The notes beneath the pieces were generated by a model, which ran no database searches, was not told the origin of the DNA, and saw nothing but the letters and a program-made list of their open reading frames with translations. Below, piece after piece: positions 26,588 through 33,400 of a stretch of DNA of 33,400 bases. Origin of the DNA: a virus; IMG/VR virus record IMGVR_UViG_3300020416_001080, positions 1 to 33,400 of that record; one strand, given 5' to 3'. The stretch's first letter is position 1. The number at the start of each line of letters is the position of its first letter. The position numbers were made by a program, and so were the translations under genes.

Positions 26588-27270
26588 TGCAAATCGTTAC
26601 GTGAAACATATTTTATTACACGCCGTATTTGTCCACCTAATGCTATCTTTGCCAACATAAGATACCGTTCATTTTTTGCATAGAAGTAAAATCCCTCAGC
26701 AAAATGATTATTCCTTACTACACGTTTGGCTACATTACCTATTCTAAAGCCGTCTGGATTATTCTCGCAGTAGTCTGCAAAATTAGGATCAACTTTCCTT
26801 CCTAAGATTGCTTTATATTCCCAAACAACATCGCCATCTATAATTTTAGTATTTGCATTGTCAATTAAATAGTCAAAAATTTCATCATTTTCAGGCTCAT
26901 GCCATTGCCAACAATCAACTTGACCCATTAAGTTTTTAAGCCATTCAGGTTCATTAGAATAAATGTCAAGGTTAAACCCTTCACAACGAACCATTGCATA
27001 ATCTTTGTTTTTTTCTAACGCATTATATACAACGCAGGCATCCATGAATGTTTCTAAACTAACAGTCTTTTCTTTTTTACGTGAATGTATATGATTAAAA
27101 GGACTCTGAATAGGCATATCTGCTTCTGCATCACTTTGCATAGCATCTAGTTTAGATTTTACATATCCTAGATTCATTCCGCGAAAGATAGGCCCAACAG
27201 TATTTTTTACTCTTAGTTTGTAAAGGTACTTGTTGTAGAATAATTTAGTTGTGTAAAACTTCTGTAACAT
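26581..27270 (-). CDS. Hypothetical protein, 229 aa, downstream of the Clp unfoldase
   Basis: Not recognised. Basic start MLQKFYTTKLFYNKYLYKLRVKN, then a mixed alpha/beta region with SLETFMDACVVYNALEKNKDYAMVRCEGFNLDIYSNEPEWLKNL and a basic end (LGGQIRRVIKYVSRNDLHK). No catalytic motif. It overlaps the end of the ClpA-like gene by 26 bases, with GGT before the ATG, so translation may be coupled. Co-expression with ClpA and DnaJ makes a chaperone- or proteolysis-related role possible but unproven. Confidence 0.68.
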   Translation of the reverse strand: MLQKFYTTKLFYNKYLYKLRVKNTVGPIFRGMNLGYVKSKLDAMQSDAEADMPIQSPFNHIHSRKKEKTVSLETFMDACVVYNALEKNKDYAMVRCEGFNLDIYSNEPEWLKNLMGQVDCWQWHEPENDEIFDYLIDNANTKIIDGDVVWEYKAILGRKVDPNFADYCENNPDGFRIGNVAKRVVRNNHFAEGFYFYAKNERYLMLAKIALGGQIRRVIKYVSRNDLHK

Positions 27271-29503
27271 CTTTTACCTTTTTTGTAATAGGTTTTAGAT
27301 GCAATTTTTCATCAGCGACATCAATTTTTAAAGTACCACCATCTTTGAGATCACCAAATAAAAGCATCTTACTTAGGGGTCGTTTAATTTCTTTGTCAAT
27401 GTATCTGTGCATAGGTCTAGCACCCATCTTGCTATCAAAACCATTTTCTACAAGATGATCTAGTGCTTCATCACTTATTTCACAAACAACATTCTTATCA
27501 TCTAACATTGTTTTAAGTTCTAGTAAGAACTTTCCAACAATCTTAAGCATAATAGGCTTTTCTAGTTTACCAAATGTAACAACACCATCAAGCCTATTTC
27601 TAAATTCTGGAGCAAAGAAACGTTTAAATTCTTCGTCACCATAGTCACCGTCAAGTGCTTGACTAAATCCAATAGTGTTTTTCTCTGCTTGTTCTGCACC
27701 TAAGTTTGTTGTAAGGATTAGGATACAATTCCTTGCATCTGCTTCTTTACCATCACTGCCAGTAATTTTACCGTTGTCCATAATTTGTAATAGGATCTGT
27801 GAAATATCTGGGTGTGCTTTTTCTATTTCATCTAGCAGAAGAACACAATTAGGATGTTCTTGTAGTTGATTAATTAGTTGTCCTGCATGTTCGTCGTGAC
27901 CAACATATCCTGGAGGAGAACCAATAAGTTTGCTTACACTATGTTTTTCTTGATATTCTGACATATCAAAACGTGCAAGGTGAATACTTAAATTTTTAGC
28001 AAGTTGTTTTGCAAGTTCAGTCTTACCAACACCTGTTGGACCCATAAACACAAACGATCCAATTGGTTTTTCTTCTGATTTTAAACCTGCTTGTGCAACA
28101 AGAATTTTATCTACAATTTCTTCAATAGCATTATCTTGTCCATAAACATTTAGTTTCAAATTCTTATCTAATGTTGCAAGATTGTTAGTTTCTTTTTGTT
28201 GTATTTGCTCCGGAGGAAGGTTAACAAATTTTGCAAGTTCATATTTAATTTCTTCAGGACCAACAATACGTTCGCCTTCTACATTATTAACTTTAAATCT
28301 TGAACAAGCAAGATCAATTAAGTCAATTGCTTTGTCAGGTAATTTTTTATCAGTAATATATTTGACTGATAGTTTTACAGACTCATCAATTGCTTCTTGT
28401 GTAATAGTTGTAGCATGAAACTCTTCATAATATTTTTTAATACCTTGTAAGATATCTGTAGTTGTTTTCTTGTCAGGCTCGTCAACACTTACACGTTGGA
28501 ATCTACGCATTAAAGCACGATCTTTTTCAAAGTACTTACGATATTCGTCCCAAGTAGTTGATGCAACAACCTTGATATCACCTTTTCCTAGTGCTGGCTT
28601 TAACATATTTGCTAAATCATTAGAGCTTTGTCCGCCACCTGCACCTGCACCGTTCATCATATGTGCTTCATCAATGAATACAATAGTTTTACCTTGACGT
28701 TTAATAGCCGCCATAACAAGTTTAAATCTTTCTTCAAAGTCTCCGCGGTATTTACTACCTGCTAACATTGCACCAATGTCTAAATTGTATACACTATATT
28801 CTTCAAGAAATGTTGGAACCTCTTTATTAACAATTCTATAAGCAAGTCCTTCTGCAATAGCAGTTTTACCAACACCTGGATCACCTACTAGTAGAACATT
28901 GTTCTTTTGTCTACGTCCTAAACTTAAACAAATACTTTCTAGTTCTTCTGTACGTCCAATAACAGGATCAATTTTTCCATCTTCAACTCTTTGATTAAGA
29001 TTAGAAGTAAATGCCTTCAATGCTCTTTGTGCATGTCCTGCCATTTCTTCATCTTCAGCAGTGCCTACAAATTCATTATTAATATAAGTGTTGAATGCTT
29101 CTTTATCAACTCCTGCTTTTGTTACAGTATATGTTGCAAATGATTTCTTTTCATTTAGCAATGATAAAAATACATCACAAATATCAATATGTTGTCTACC
29201 ACTAAAAAGAACCTGTGTAAATGCTCTGTTCATTACACGTTCAACAGTTTGTGTTTTCTTTGGCTTATATTTTGTTCCTGCTGGTACTTTGATATCATCT
29301 AGTTTAGTTTGTAGATATGTCAAAATATCATTTTGTAGAGGCTGAACATCAATACCAAAACCTTTCAAAATATTGGTAAAATTTTCTGTACAAAGCATTG
29401 CAAATAGCAGATGCTCTAGTGTAACATACTCATGCTCTAGTCTCTTTGCATCCTTAATCGCTTTATCAAATACTACTTGTAGCTCTTCGCTCGGTTCAAC
29501 CAT
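27245..29503 (-). CDS. ClpA-like AAA+ unfoldase with ClpP-docking tripeptide
   Basis: 752 aa, like E. coli ClpA (758). The Clp N-domain covers about 1-145. The first AAA+ module (about 170-400) has Walker A GDPGVGKT (207-214) and Walker B VFIDEA (275-280). The second (about 450-740) has GPTGVGKT (488-495), LLLDEI (555-560), the sensor FAPEFRNRLDG and MGARPMHR. There is no long middle coiled coil, so it is ClpA-type and not ClpB. The loop EKNTIGFSQ carries IGF (611-613) where ClpA has IGL, the ClpP-binding tripeptide. It probably delivers substrates to a ClpP, which is not encoded in the window. It has its own consensus promoter and follows the dnaJ gene. Confidence 0.93.
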   Translation of the reverse strand: MVEPSEELQVVFDKAIKDAKRLEHEYVTLEHLLFAMLCTENFTNILKGFGIDVQPLQNDILTYLQTKLDDIKVPAGTKYKPKKTQTVERVMNRAFTQVLFSGRQHIDICDVFLSLLNEKKSFATYTVTKAGVDKEAFNTYINNEFVGTAEDEEMAGHAQRALKAFTSNLNQRVEDGKIDPVIGRTEELESICLSLGRRQKNNVLLVGDPGVGKTAIAEGLAYRIVNKEVPTFLEEYSVYNLDIGAMLAGSKYRGDFEERFKLVMAAIKRQGKTIVFIDEAHMMNGAGAGGGQSSNDLANMLKPALGKGDIKVVASTTWDEYRKYFEKDRALMRRFQRVSVDEPDKKTTTDILQGIKKYYEEFHATTITQEAIDESVKLSVKYITDKKLPDKAIDLIDLACSRFKVNNVEGERIVGPEEIKYELAKFVNLPPEQIQQKETNNLATLDKNLKLNVYGQDNAIEEIVDKILVAQAGLKSEEKPIGSFVFMGPTGVGKTELAKQLAKNLSIHLARFDMSEYQEKHSVSKLIGSPPGYVGHDEHAGQLINQLQEHPNCVLLLDEIEKAHPDISQILLQIMDNGKITGSDGKEADARNCILILTTNLGAEQAEKNTIGFSQALDGDYGDEEFKRFFAPEFRNRLDGVVTFGKLEKPIMLKIVGKFLLELKTMLDDKNVVCEISDEALDHLVENGFDSKMGARPMHRYIDKEIKRPLSKMLLFGDLKDGGTLKIDVADEKLHLKPITKKVKDVTEVLHN

Positions 29504-29537
29504 ATGTTTTTATTCCTTTTTCTATAACTGTATTTAC

Positions 29538-29566
29538 ATTATACGGTATTAGTACTTTAAAGTCAA
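29538..29566 (-). promoter_or_regulatory. Sigma70-type promoter of the ClpA-like gene
   Basis: Minus strand: TTGACT at 29566-29561, a 17-base spacer, TATAAT at 29543-29538. The -35 box overlaps the last codons of dnaJ. An AAAGGA ribosome site lies before the ATG at 29503. The spacing is the same as at folE, gp45 and the DsbA-like gene. Confidence 0.85.
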
Positions 29567-30396
29567 CTATATTTTTCGCCAATTTGCTCAATTAGTCGCT
29601 TGTCTGCACTATTGAGTCCTGATGGTGTTTGTCCTATAATTTTGACTAAAATGTTTCCTGGATTGCCTTGTCTATTGGGTAAGCCTTTGCCTGTTATTTT
29701 TAATACTGTACCAGGTTGTGTACCTCCAGGCACGTTTAAATTAACTTTTGCACCGCCTGGAACGCTTATGTTTAGATAACAACCAGTTACAAGTTTAAGA
29801 GTGTTTATTCTCTTACTAGTAATTAAATCTATTCCGTTGACTTCGAACTCATTTGTGGATTGGATTACTATTTGTACAAACAAATCACCCGGTGGTATTT
29901 GTTTAATATCGTGTTGTCCCATTCCAGCATATCTAACTTTATCTCCATTACGTATTCCAACAGGTATTTTGATATCAACAGTTTGCTCCATACCATTGTT
30001 AAGTCTATATGTTGCTAGGACATTTTTTCCTGAATAAACTTCAGCTATAGTAATGTTACAACCTATTGTTATATCCGAATTACGCATTTGCTGTCTTGCA
30101 CCAAATCCGAATTGACTCATTAGATCATTAATATCGAAGCCGCCAGCAAAGCCACCACCATTAAAATGTTGTGATCTAAAGCCTGCCTGCTGAGGATCAG
30201 TTGTTCCGTACTGATCATACATCTGTCTTTTTTCTGGATCTTTTAATGCAGAGTATGCTTCGTTAATTTGTTTGAACTTTTCTTCATTCCCACCATTACG
30301 GTCAGGGTGATGTTGCATACTGGCTTTCTTGTATGCTTTTTTTAATTGCTCTTCCGAGGCATTTCTGTCTACGCCTAGTACGTTATAGTAGTCCAT
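29563..30396 (-). CDS. DnaJ/CbpA-like co-chaperone (type II J protein)
   Basis: 277 aa. The J domain is residues 1-65 with H30-P31-D32 in MQHHPDRNGG. A Gly/Phe-rich linker follows (about 75-95, GGGFAGGF). The two C-terminal substrate-binding beta domains include NITIAEVYSGKNVLATYRL and VKINLNVPGG-like strands. The Cys-rich zinc domain of DnaJ is absent, so it is CbpA-type. J proteins stimulate Hsp70 ATPase; the partner would be host DnaK. T4-like phages rely on chaperones for head assembly. It is followed by the ClpA-like gene. Confidence 0.93.
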   Translation of the reverse strand: MDYYNVLGVDRNASEEQLKKAYKKASMQHHPDRNGGNEEKFKQINEAYSALKDPEKRQMYDQYGTTDPQQAGFRSQHFNGGGFAGGFDINDLMSQFGFGARQQMRNSDITIGCNITIAEVYSGKNVLATYRLNNGMEQTVDIKIPVGIRNGDKVRYAGMGQHDIKQIPPGDLFVQIVIQSTNEFEVNGIDLITSKRINTLKLVTGCYLNISVPGGAKVNLNVPGGTQPGTVLKITGKGLPNRQGNPGNILVKIIGQTPSGLNSADKRLIEQIGEKYS

Positions 30397-30413
30397 ACTA
30401 GTACTTATTGGAT

Positions 30414-30785
30414 TTATTTTCTAGATTTATCAGTTCCGGTGTATAAACCAAACCATGCCGCGCCAGCACCAACAACAATACTAATCAAACCTGATTGTTC
30501 CATTGTAGGATCTGCTAAGTTCATATACCAAATAACACATTTATAAAGTAATATAATATAAACTGTTAAGAACAGTCTTGGAAAAATTCTCCAAGCATCT
30601 ACTGCTCTTGCCATATGTATAATTCTAGCATATGGATTTGGTCCTAAGTCTTTAACGCTTGTGTCTACTTCTAAATCTAATTTAACTTTACGAGTTGTAT
30701 TATCTTCAGTAGCAACTACTACTGCATCAGGCTTTTTTTCCGGTGCAGGCTTAGTTTCTAGTTCTTCAAGACTCTTTCTTGGCAT
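30414..30785 (-). CDS. Two-TM protein, holin candidate
   Basis: 123 aa. A polar N-terminal half with a Pro/Lys-rich stretch is followed by two transmembrane segments: about 70-88 (LFLTVYIILLYKCVIWYMN) and 98-116 (GLISIVVGAGAAWFGLYTG). The second has the G-A-G-A-A-W-F-G-L-Y pattern common in small phage membrane proteins annotated as holins. It ends in a short basic tail. It lies near an endolysin-type gene and spanin-like genes, which supports a lysis role, but no direct proof is visible. It overlaps the MscS-like gene by 1 base. Confidence 0.5.
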   Translation of the reverse strand: MPRKSLEELETKPAPEKKPDAVVVATEDNTTRKVKLDLEVDTSVKDLGPNPYARIIHMARAVDAWRIFPRLFLTVYIILLYKCVIWYMNLADPTMEQSGLISIVVGAGAAWFGLYTGTDKSRK

Positions 30786-31246
30786 TACTTACTCCCTCTT
30801 TTCTTTAGATTGTTAATCTCTTCTCTGTTTGCATCGATGCCATTTGTATTCATTTGAATATTTGCATCTTGTGATTTATCAATTAGTTCCTGTATACGTC
30901 TGCCTTTTTCTAAGTCAGTATCTAAATGTAAATCCTTATTAATAATTTTCTCTAGTTTCATTGCAGGTATTCTATCGTTAGGTACATATCTCCATGTATA
31001 ACCTTTATCGCTATAGCAACCAAACACTGTTTCGCGTAAACCTATTTTAACAATGACAGCATCACTACCATCAATGATTACACTATCACCTTCATTGAAT
31101 GCAGGGTTGAATCTAAACTTCATTCCTTGCATTAGGTTTGTTGCAAAATCTTTAAACCAAAAAGCGGCAGAAATACTGACAAGTATTGCAATCCATGGCA
31201 CAAGCATTTCTGCGACACTAAGGCCCATACTGTCAAATAGTTCCAT
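30785..31246 (-). CDS. MscS-like beta-domain membrane protein
   Basis: 153 aa. One transmembrane segment (about 12-32, VAEMLVPWIAILVSISAAFWF) is followed by a segment like the MscS beta domain: F-R-F-N-P-A-F-N-E-G-D-S-V-I-I-D-G-S-D-A-V-I-V-K-I-G-L-R-E-T-V-F, then Y-V-P-N-D-R-I-P. The C-terminus is a Glu/Lys-rich helix. Full MscS channels have three TM helices; here only one is kept. This suggests a minimal pore or a membrane anchor that oligomerises through the beta domain, so a role in lysis or osmotic control is an inference. It sits between the TM/coiled-coil gene and the holin candidate. Confidence 0.6.
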   Translation of the reverse strand: MELFDSMGLSVAEMLVPWIAILVSISAAFWFKDFATNLMQGMKFRFNPAFNEGDSVIIDGSDAVIVKIGLRETVFGCYSDKGYTWRYVPNDRIPAMKLEKIINKDLHLDTDLEKGRRIQELIDKSQDANIQMNTNGIDANREEINNLKKRGSK

Positions 31247-31525
31247 TTATTTTTTCTCCAACTTCTTAATTCTTTTTTCGAGTTCATCGATCTTCTTCGT
31301 AACATGTGGATACTTTTTACGCCATGCATCATCAGGTTGCTGTAACCATGTCCAACCATAACGTTCAACTAAAAAGTCAACAATTAGATCAAACTTGGCA
31401 TACAGCCATAATCCTATTCTTGTGCTTTTAAAATATGTTGAAAATGCTAAGCCAAAAAGCGATCCAACTAATGCTGTGTATATCCACAGGCGATCACTCG
31501 CCATTCTTTCTATCATTTCCCACAT
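31247..31525 (-). CDS. Single-TM protein with C-terminal coiled coil, 92 aa
   Basis: A hydrophobic segment at about 14-32 (WIYTALVGSLFGLAFSTYF) is followed by an aromatic region and a Lys/Glu-rich heptad tail (HVTKKIDELEKRIKKLEKK). No family was recognised. An AGAGGG site precedes the ATG, and a GATAAATA late octamer lies about 25 bases upstream. It is adjacent to the MscS-like and lysis-type genes and transcribed with them. Confidence 0.68.
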   Translation of the reverse strand: MWEMIERMASDRLWIYTALVGSLFGLAFSTYFKSTRIGLWLYAKFDLIVDFLVERYGWTWLQQPDDAWRKKYPHVTKKIDELEKRIKKLEKK

Positions 31526-31540
31526 AGTTTTTCCCTCTTA

Positions 31541-32329
31541 TTACTGTGTATATTTATCGATATATTCGGCGAACATTTTGTTTGATTCAGGTCCATAATG
31601 CATACAATCTCTTGCACGATCTATTCCTTTTGGTAATGCTCTAAAAGGAAATGCAAGTTCTCCTTTATTGTGTAATTTTCCATAATGAAAATAGTAGTTA
31701 TGTACAGGTACTCCTGCAAGTTTCCATGCCCTCATTACAGAACTTTGTATTAGGTATGCTACAGTTTTATAGTGTTCCATACATTCTACAAAGTTTTCCC
31801 ATGCTTGTTGTTGTCTTTTCTTAAGCCAGTCATTATTCTCAGTTACCCAACTTCCTAAAAATAAGGGTTTTTCGCCACTGCTCATTTCATGTCCTTGATA
31901 AAACATTTGTCTTGATAATTCAGGCCAGCATATTATAACCTTTTTTGGAAGGTAATTCTTCTCAAGTAGTGCAATAGTATTATGATGAATTGTATCAGGT
32001 CCAGCACCACATACACCCATGTTTATTGTAGGTAGTCCTGATTTTTTAGAATATAGTGAAGGTATTGTATCTTTTACATAATTTGCTTTTCCATACACAT
32101 GACTACAGCCCAAAAAAAGGACATGCTTTTTCCATTTAAAACTATCAAATTCGCGACATCTATATCCATAAGAATTATGTTCGTATGCTATATCGTTTGC
32201 ATTATAAAAATACCAGTCTTTACCTAAATTATTTCTATTTTGCTTCCATTTCTTTTTGTCATCATTTTCAAGCCAATACTGTGTTTTTGAATGATACTTG
32301 TTGAGTTGTAAAATATCTAAATGGTTCAT
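31541..32329 (-). CDS. SGNH-like protein, second copy of the fold
   Basis: 262 aa. VLFLGCSHVYG (about 70-80) is a block I motif with Cys in place of Asp (GCSH versus GDSH). NMGVCGAGPDTIHHNTIALL fits blocks II and III. DCMHYGPESNKMFAEYI near the end provides D-x-x-H (block V). The nucleophilic Ser is present. It is like the SGNH protein at 2588-3400 but clearly diverged. A possible role is glycan acyl editing, but the substrate is unknown. A perfect TATAAATA late octamer lies 6 bases before the ATG. Confidence 0.65.
   Translation of the reverse strand: MNHLDILQLNKYHSKTQYWLENDDKKKWKQNRNNLGKDWYFYNANDIAYEHNSYGYRCREFDSFKWKKHVLFLGCSHVYGKANYVKDTIPSLYSKKSGLPTINMGVCGAGPDTIHHNTIALLEKNYLPKKVIICWPELSRQMFYQGHEMSSGEKPLFLGSWVTENNDWLKKRQQQAWENFVECMEHYKTVAYLIQSSVMRAWKLAGVPVHNYYFHYGKLHNKGELAFPFRALPKGIDRARDCMHYGPESNKMFAEYIDKYTQ
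31551..31558 (-). promoter_or_regulatory. T4-type late promoter octamer GATAAATA
   Basis: Minus-strand GATAAATA inside the end of the SGNH-like gene, about 25 bases before the ATG of the 92-aa TM gene at 31525. It fits the late -10 box and a usual leader length. Confidence 0.55.
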
Positions 32330-32334
32330 AAAGA

Positions 32335-32342
32335 TATTTATA
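32335..32342 (-). promoter_or_regulatory. T4-type late promoter octamer TATAAATA
   Basis: Minus-strand TATAAATA, the exact T4 late consensus, ends 5 bases before the ATG at 32329. The expected start point falls near the ATG, so the transcript would be almost leaderless. It overlaps the end of the short lipoprotein gene. Confidence 0.6.
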
Positions 32343-32343
32343 A

Positions 32344-32496
32344 TTAGAAAGAACAGGCTACAGAAGCACCTGGTTCTATGTTAACACTTTTTTCGCTGAT
32401 TTCTACTTTTGGCTCGGGCTTTGCTTCACAGTCTACTTGCCTATTACAACTACTTGTCAGTAGTATCAGGATCAAGAGGCTTAACAGCGTTTTCAT
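32344..32496 (-). CDS. Short lipoprotein, o-spanin (Rz1-like) candidate, 50 aa
   Basis: MKTLLSLLILILLTSSCNRQ is a compact lipoprotein signal peptide with lipobox L-T-S-S-C (C17). The mature part, residues 17-50, is Pro/Glu/Lys-rich (DCEAKPEPKVEISEKS), the size and style of Rz1-type outer-membrane spanins. It is read in another frame over the last 47 bases of the longer lipoprotein gene, as nested Rz1 genes often are. No clear Shine-Dalgarno sequence precedes the ATG, so expression may depend on coupling. It ends at TAA just before the late octamer. Confidence 0.55.
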   Translation of the reverse strand: MKTLLSLLILILLTSSCNRQVDCEAKPEPKVEISEKSVNIEPGASVACSF

Positions 32497-32830
32497 AATA
32501 TACAATAATTGCTTTTTGCTGTTCTATATAACGTCTTAGTTCGGCAAAGTTCTTAGATAGGTTTTCGTAGTCTTTTATACTAATGGCAACATATGCATCG
32601 CCACCATTCTTTGCTTCAAATTCTTTTTTGAATTCTTCAAAATTTTCTTCAGGTGATACAACATAAATTTTTATTTCGTTCATCTGCACAGGCTTGGGCA
32701 TAGGAACAATAGGAACTGTAGTCTTTTCAATTTTTGTGACTACTTTAATTTCCGGTTCTTTATAAAAAGTACTACAACTAGTCAGTAGGAGTACTACCAG
32801 TAATAGACTCGAGATCTTTCCAAAGTTCAT
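32450..32830 (-). CDS. Lipoprotein, 126 aa, o-spanin candidate
   Basis: From the ATG at 32830: MNFGKISSLLLVVLLLTSCSTFYK, a lipoprotein signal peptide with L-T-S-C and C19 as the lipidated residue. The mature part has a linker (EPEIKVVTKIEKTTVPIVPMPKP) and a helical end (DYENLSKNFAELRRYIEQQKAIIVYYENA). The start lies within the i-spanin-like gene, 53 bases before its stop, and has an AAGG site. A longer reading to 32857 would put a charged stretch before the signal peptide and is less likely. Overlap with the TM/coiled-coil gene is the Rz/Rz1 layout. Confidence 0.7.
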   Translation of the reverse strand: MNFGKISSLLLVVLLLTSCSTFYKEPEIKVVTKIEKTTVPIVPMPKPVQMNEIKIYVVSPEENFEEFKKEFEAKNGGDAYVAISIKDYENLSKNFAELRRYIEQQKAIIVYYENAVKPLDPDTTDK

Positions 32831-33164
32831 CTGTTTTACCTTGCATTCTGTTTTCAATTAGTCCTGGCTTCTTATTAGCCAAGTGTGTTAAATTATGTTT
32901 GTTAAGAGTAGCACGAAGTTCATCACCATATGCTTCTGATTTAGTAAGATCAGAATTTAATTGATCTGTCAACGTGTTTAACCTTGCGTTGTCTGCTTTT
33001 AATGTAGCAATACTTGCTTCACTAGTTGCAACGGCTTGTTCAAGTTTAGCATTATTAAGTTGTGCAATTTTTAAATTTGATTGTAACTGTTTTACGTAAA
33101 AGAATCCGCCACCAGCAACAGCCAGAACTATAAAGACCATTGCAATTTTCAATCCACTAAACAT
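32778..33164 (-). CDS. Inner-membrane spanin (Rz-like) candidate, 128 aa
   Basis: MFSGLKIAMVFIVLAVAGGGFFYVKQL is one N-terminal transmembrane segment, followed by a long helical coiled coil (about 30-100: SNLKIAQLNNAKLEQAVATSEASIATLKADNARLNTLTDQLN) and a polar tail. That is the topology of i-spanins, which span the periplasm to meet an outer-membrane lipoprotein. The next gene, a lipoprotein, starts within its 3' end, and an upstream gene ends in a peptidoglycan-binding domain. The function is inferred from topology and context; spanins share little sequence. Confidence 0.68.
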   Translation of the reverse strand: MFSGLKIAMVFIVLAVAGGGFFYVKQLQSNLKIAQLNNAKLEQAVATSEASIATLKADNARLNTLTDQLNSDLTKSEAYGDELRATLNKHNLTHLANKKPGLIENRMQGKTDELWKDLESITGSTPTD

Positions 33165-33175
33165 AATACTATTTA
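33162..33175 (-). promoter_or_regulatory. Late-type element TAAATAGTATT plus start codon, copy 3
   Basis: The same 14-mer as at 19500-19513 and 26574-26587, ending in the start codon of the i-spanin-like gene. The TAA at its 5' end is the stop of the upstream lysis gene. With copy 1 it shares two preceding G residues, extending the identity to 16 bases. Confidence 0.5.
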
Positions 33176-33400
33176 CCCTAGTAACTTTCCCAGCGTTTTA
33201 GGACCAACTATACCATCAGCAACTAAGCCGTTTGAACTCTGCCACTCTTTTACAATACGTGCAGTGCCCGGACCAAAAATACCATCTGCAGGAGAAATGT
33301 CAAGTTTTTCTTGCACTTCTGCTACTAGTGGACCTCTTGATCCTTGCTTAATTGTTTGATTGTAGTCTACCTCTGGTTCTTCGAAATCACCACCTAATAC
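33173..33400 (-). CDS. C-terminus of a lysis-type protein with a peptidoglycan-binding domain (partial)
   Basis: The last 75 codons of a gene that begins beyond the window. The stretch GSRGPLVAEVQEKL, then ADGIFGPGTARIVKEWQSSNGLVADGIVGPKTLGKLLG, is a PG_binding_1 domain (D-G-x-F-G-x-x-T ... V-x-x-F/W-Q-x-x-x-x-L-x-x-D-G-I-V-G-x-x-T). Such domains usually sit beside a muramidase or amidase in endolysins or in tail lysozymes. Followed directly by spanin-like genes, it is probably the phage endolysin. The catalytic domain is outside the window. Confidence 0.75.
   Translation of the reverse strand, partial: VLGGDFEEPEVDYNQTIKQGSRGPLVAEVQEKLDISPADGIFGPGTARIVKEWQSSNGLVADGIVGPKTLGKLLG

Noticed and set aside
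27245-29503. ClpB disaggregase as identity of the AAA+ protein
   Set aside because: The long middle coiled-coil domain is absent and an IGF docking tripeptide is present, which fits ClpA.
31350-31390. TTGACT on the minus strand within the 92-aa TM gene
   Set aside because: No acceptable -10 hexamer is found at 16-18 bases.
1-33400. tRNA genes, CRISPR arrays, insertion sequences and long repeats
   Set aside because: None seen on reading both strands. Intergenic gaps are all under 100 bases, leaving little room for them.

Overview
The window looks like part of the genome of a T4-like myovirus from a marine, AT-rich host. The evidence is a T4-type family B DNA polymerase (gp43-like) with a clamp-binding C-terminal tail, a gp45-like sliding clamp, a FEN/RNase H-type 5'-3' exonuclease, a probable DsbA-like protein, T4-type late promoter octamers (NATAAATA), a lysis cassette, and a dense set of short, overlapping genes almost all on the minus strand. 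The visibly low GC and the mix of auxiliary genes (speD, 7-deazaguanine genes, sugar-nucleotide genes, 2OG-Fe(II) oxygenases) fit cyanophage-like or pelagiphage-like marine myoviruses. The host cannot be fixed from sequence alone.

Layout, read in the direction of transcription (right to left). (1) About 33400-30400 holds lysis and membrane genes: the C-terminus of a protein with a peptidoglycan-binding domain, an i-spanin-like protein, two nested lipoproteins, an SGNH protein, a short TM protein, an MscS-like beta-domain protein and a holin-like protein. (2) 30396-27245 holds a DnaJ co-chaperone and a ClpA-like double AAA+ unfoldase with its own consensus promoter. (3) 27270-18389 holds virion-type genes, most of which begin with a short leader containing an (L/I)xE site, like T4 capsid-targeting sequences. 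They include a 777-residue fusion of a HAD nucleotidase-like and a ParB-like domain, a nucleotidyltransferase and a Cys-rich protein. speD is the only plus-strand gene. (4) 18386-10149 holds a GNAT-like gene, a DsbA-like gene behind a perfect sigma70-type promoter, two small membrane proteins, DNA polymerase, a sugar-nucleotide trio and the sliding clamp behind a second promoter. (5) 10141-1 holds the accessory block: a DpdA-like DNA transglycosylase, a QueD-like T-fold protein, a glycosyltransferase, a cupin, a phosphoribosyltransferase, a 2OG oxygenase, a HIT protein, an SGNH protein, FolE, QueE and the start of the 5'-3' exonuclease.

How the genes fit together: FolE, the QueD-like protein, QueE and DpdA form most of a route from GTP to a 7-deazaguanine base inserted into DNA, a known phage anti-restriction strategy. 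No QueC is seen in the window. The polymerase, clamp and exonuclease serve replication. The leader-bearing proteins of region 3 look like a packaged set of internal head proteins, several with enzymatic domains, and may be delivered with the DNA.

Coverage: genes are packed so tightly that no stretch over 100 bases lacks a gene. I saw no tRNA, rRNA, CRISPR array, insertion sequence or convincing intrinsic terminator. Domain calls come from reading motifs by eye, with no database search.
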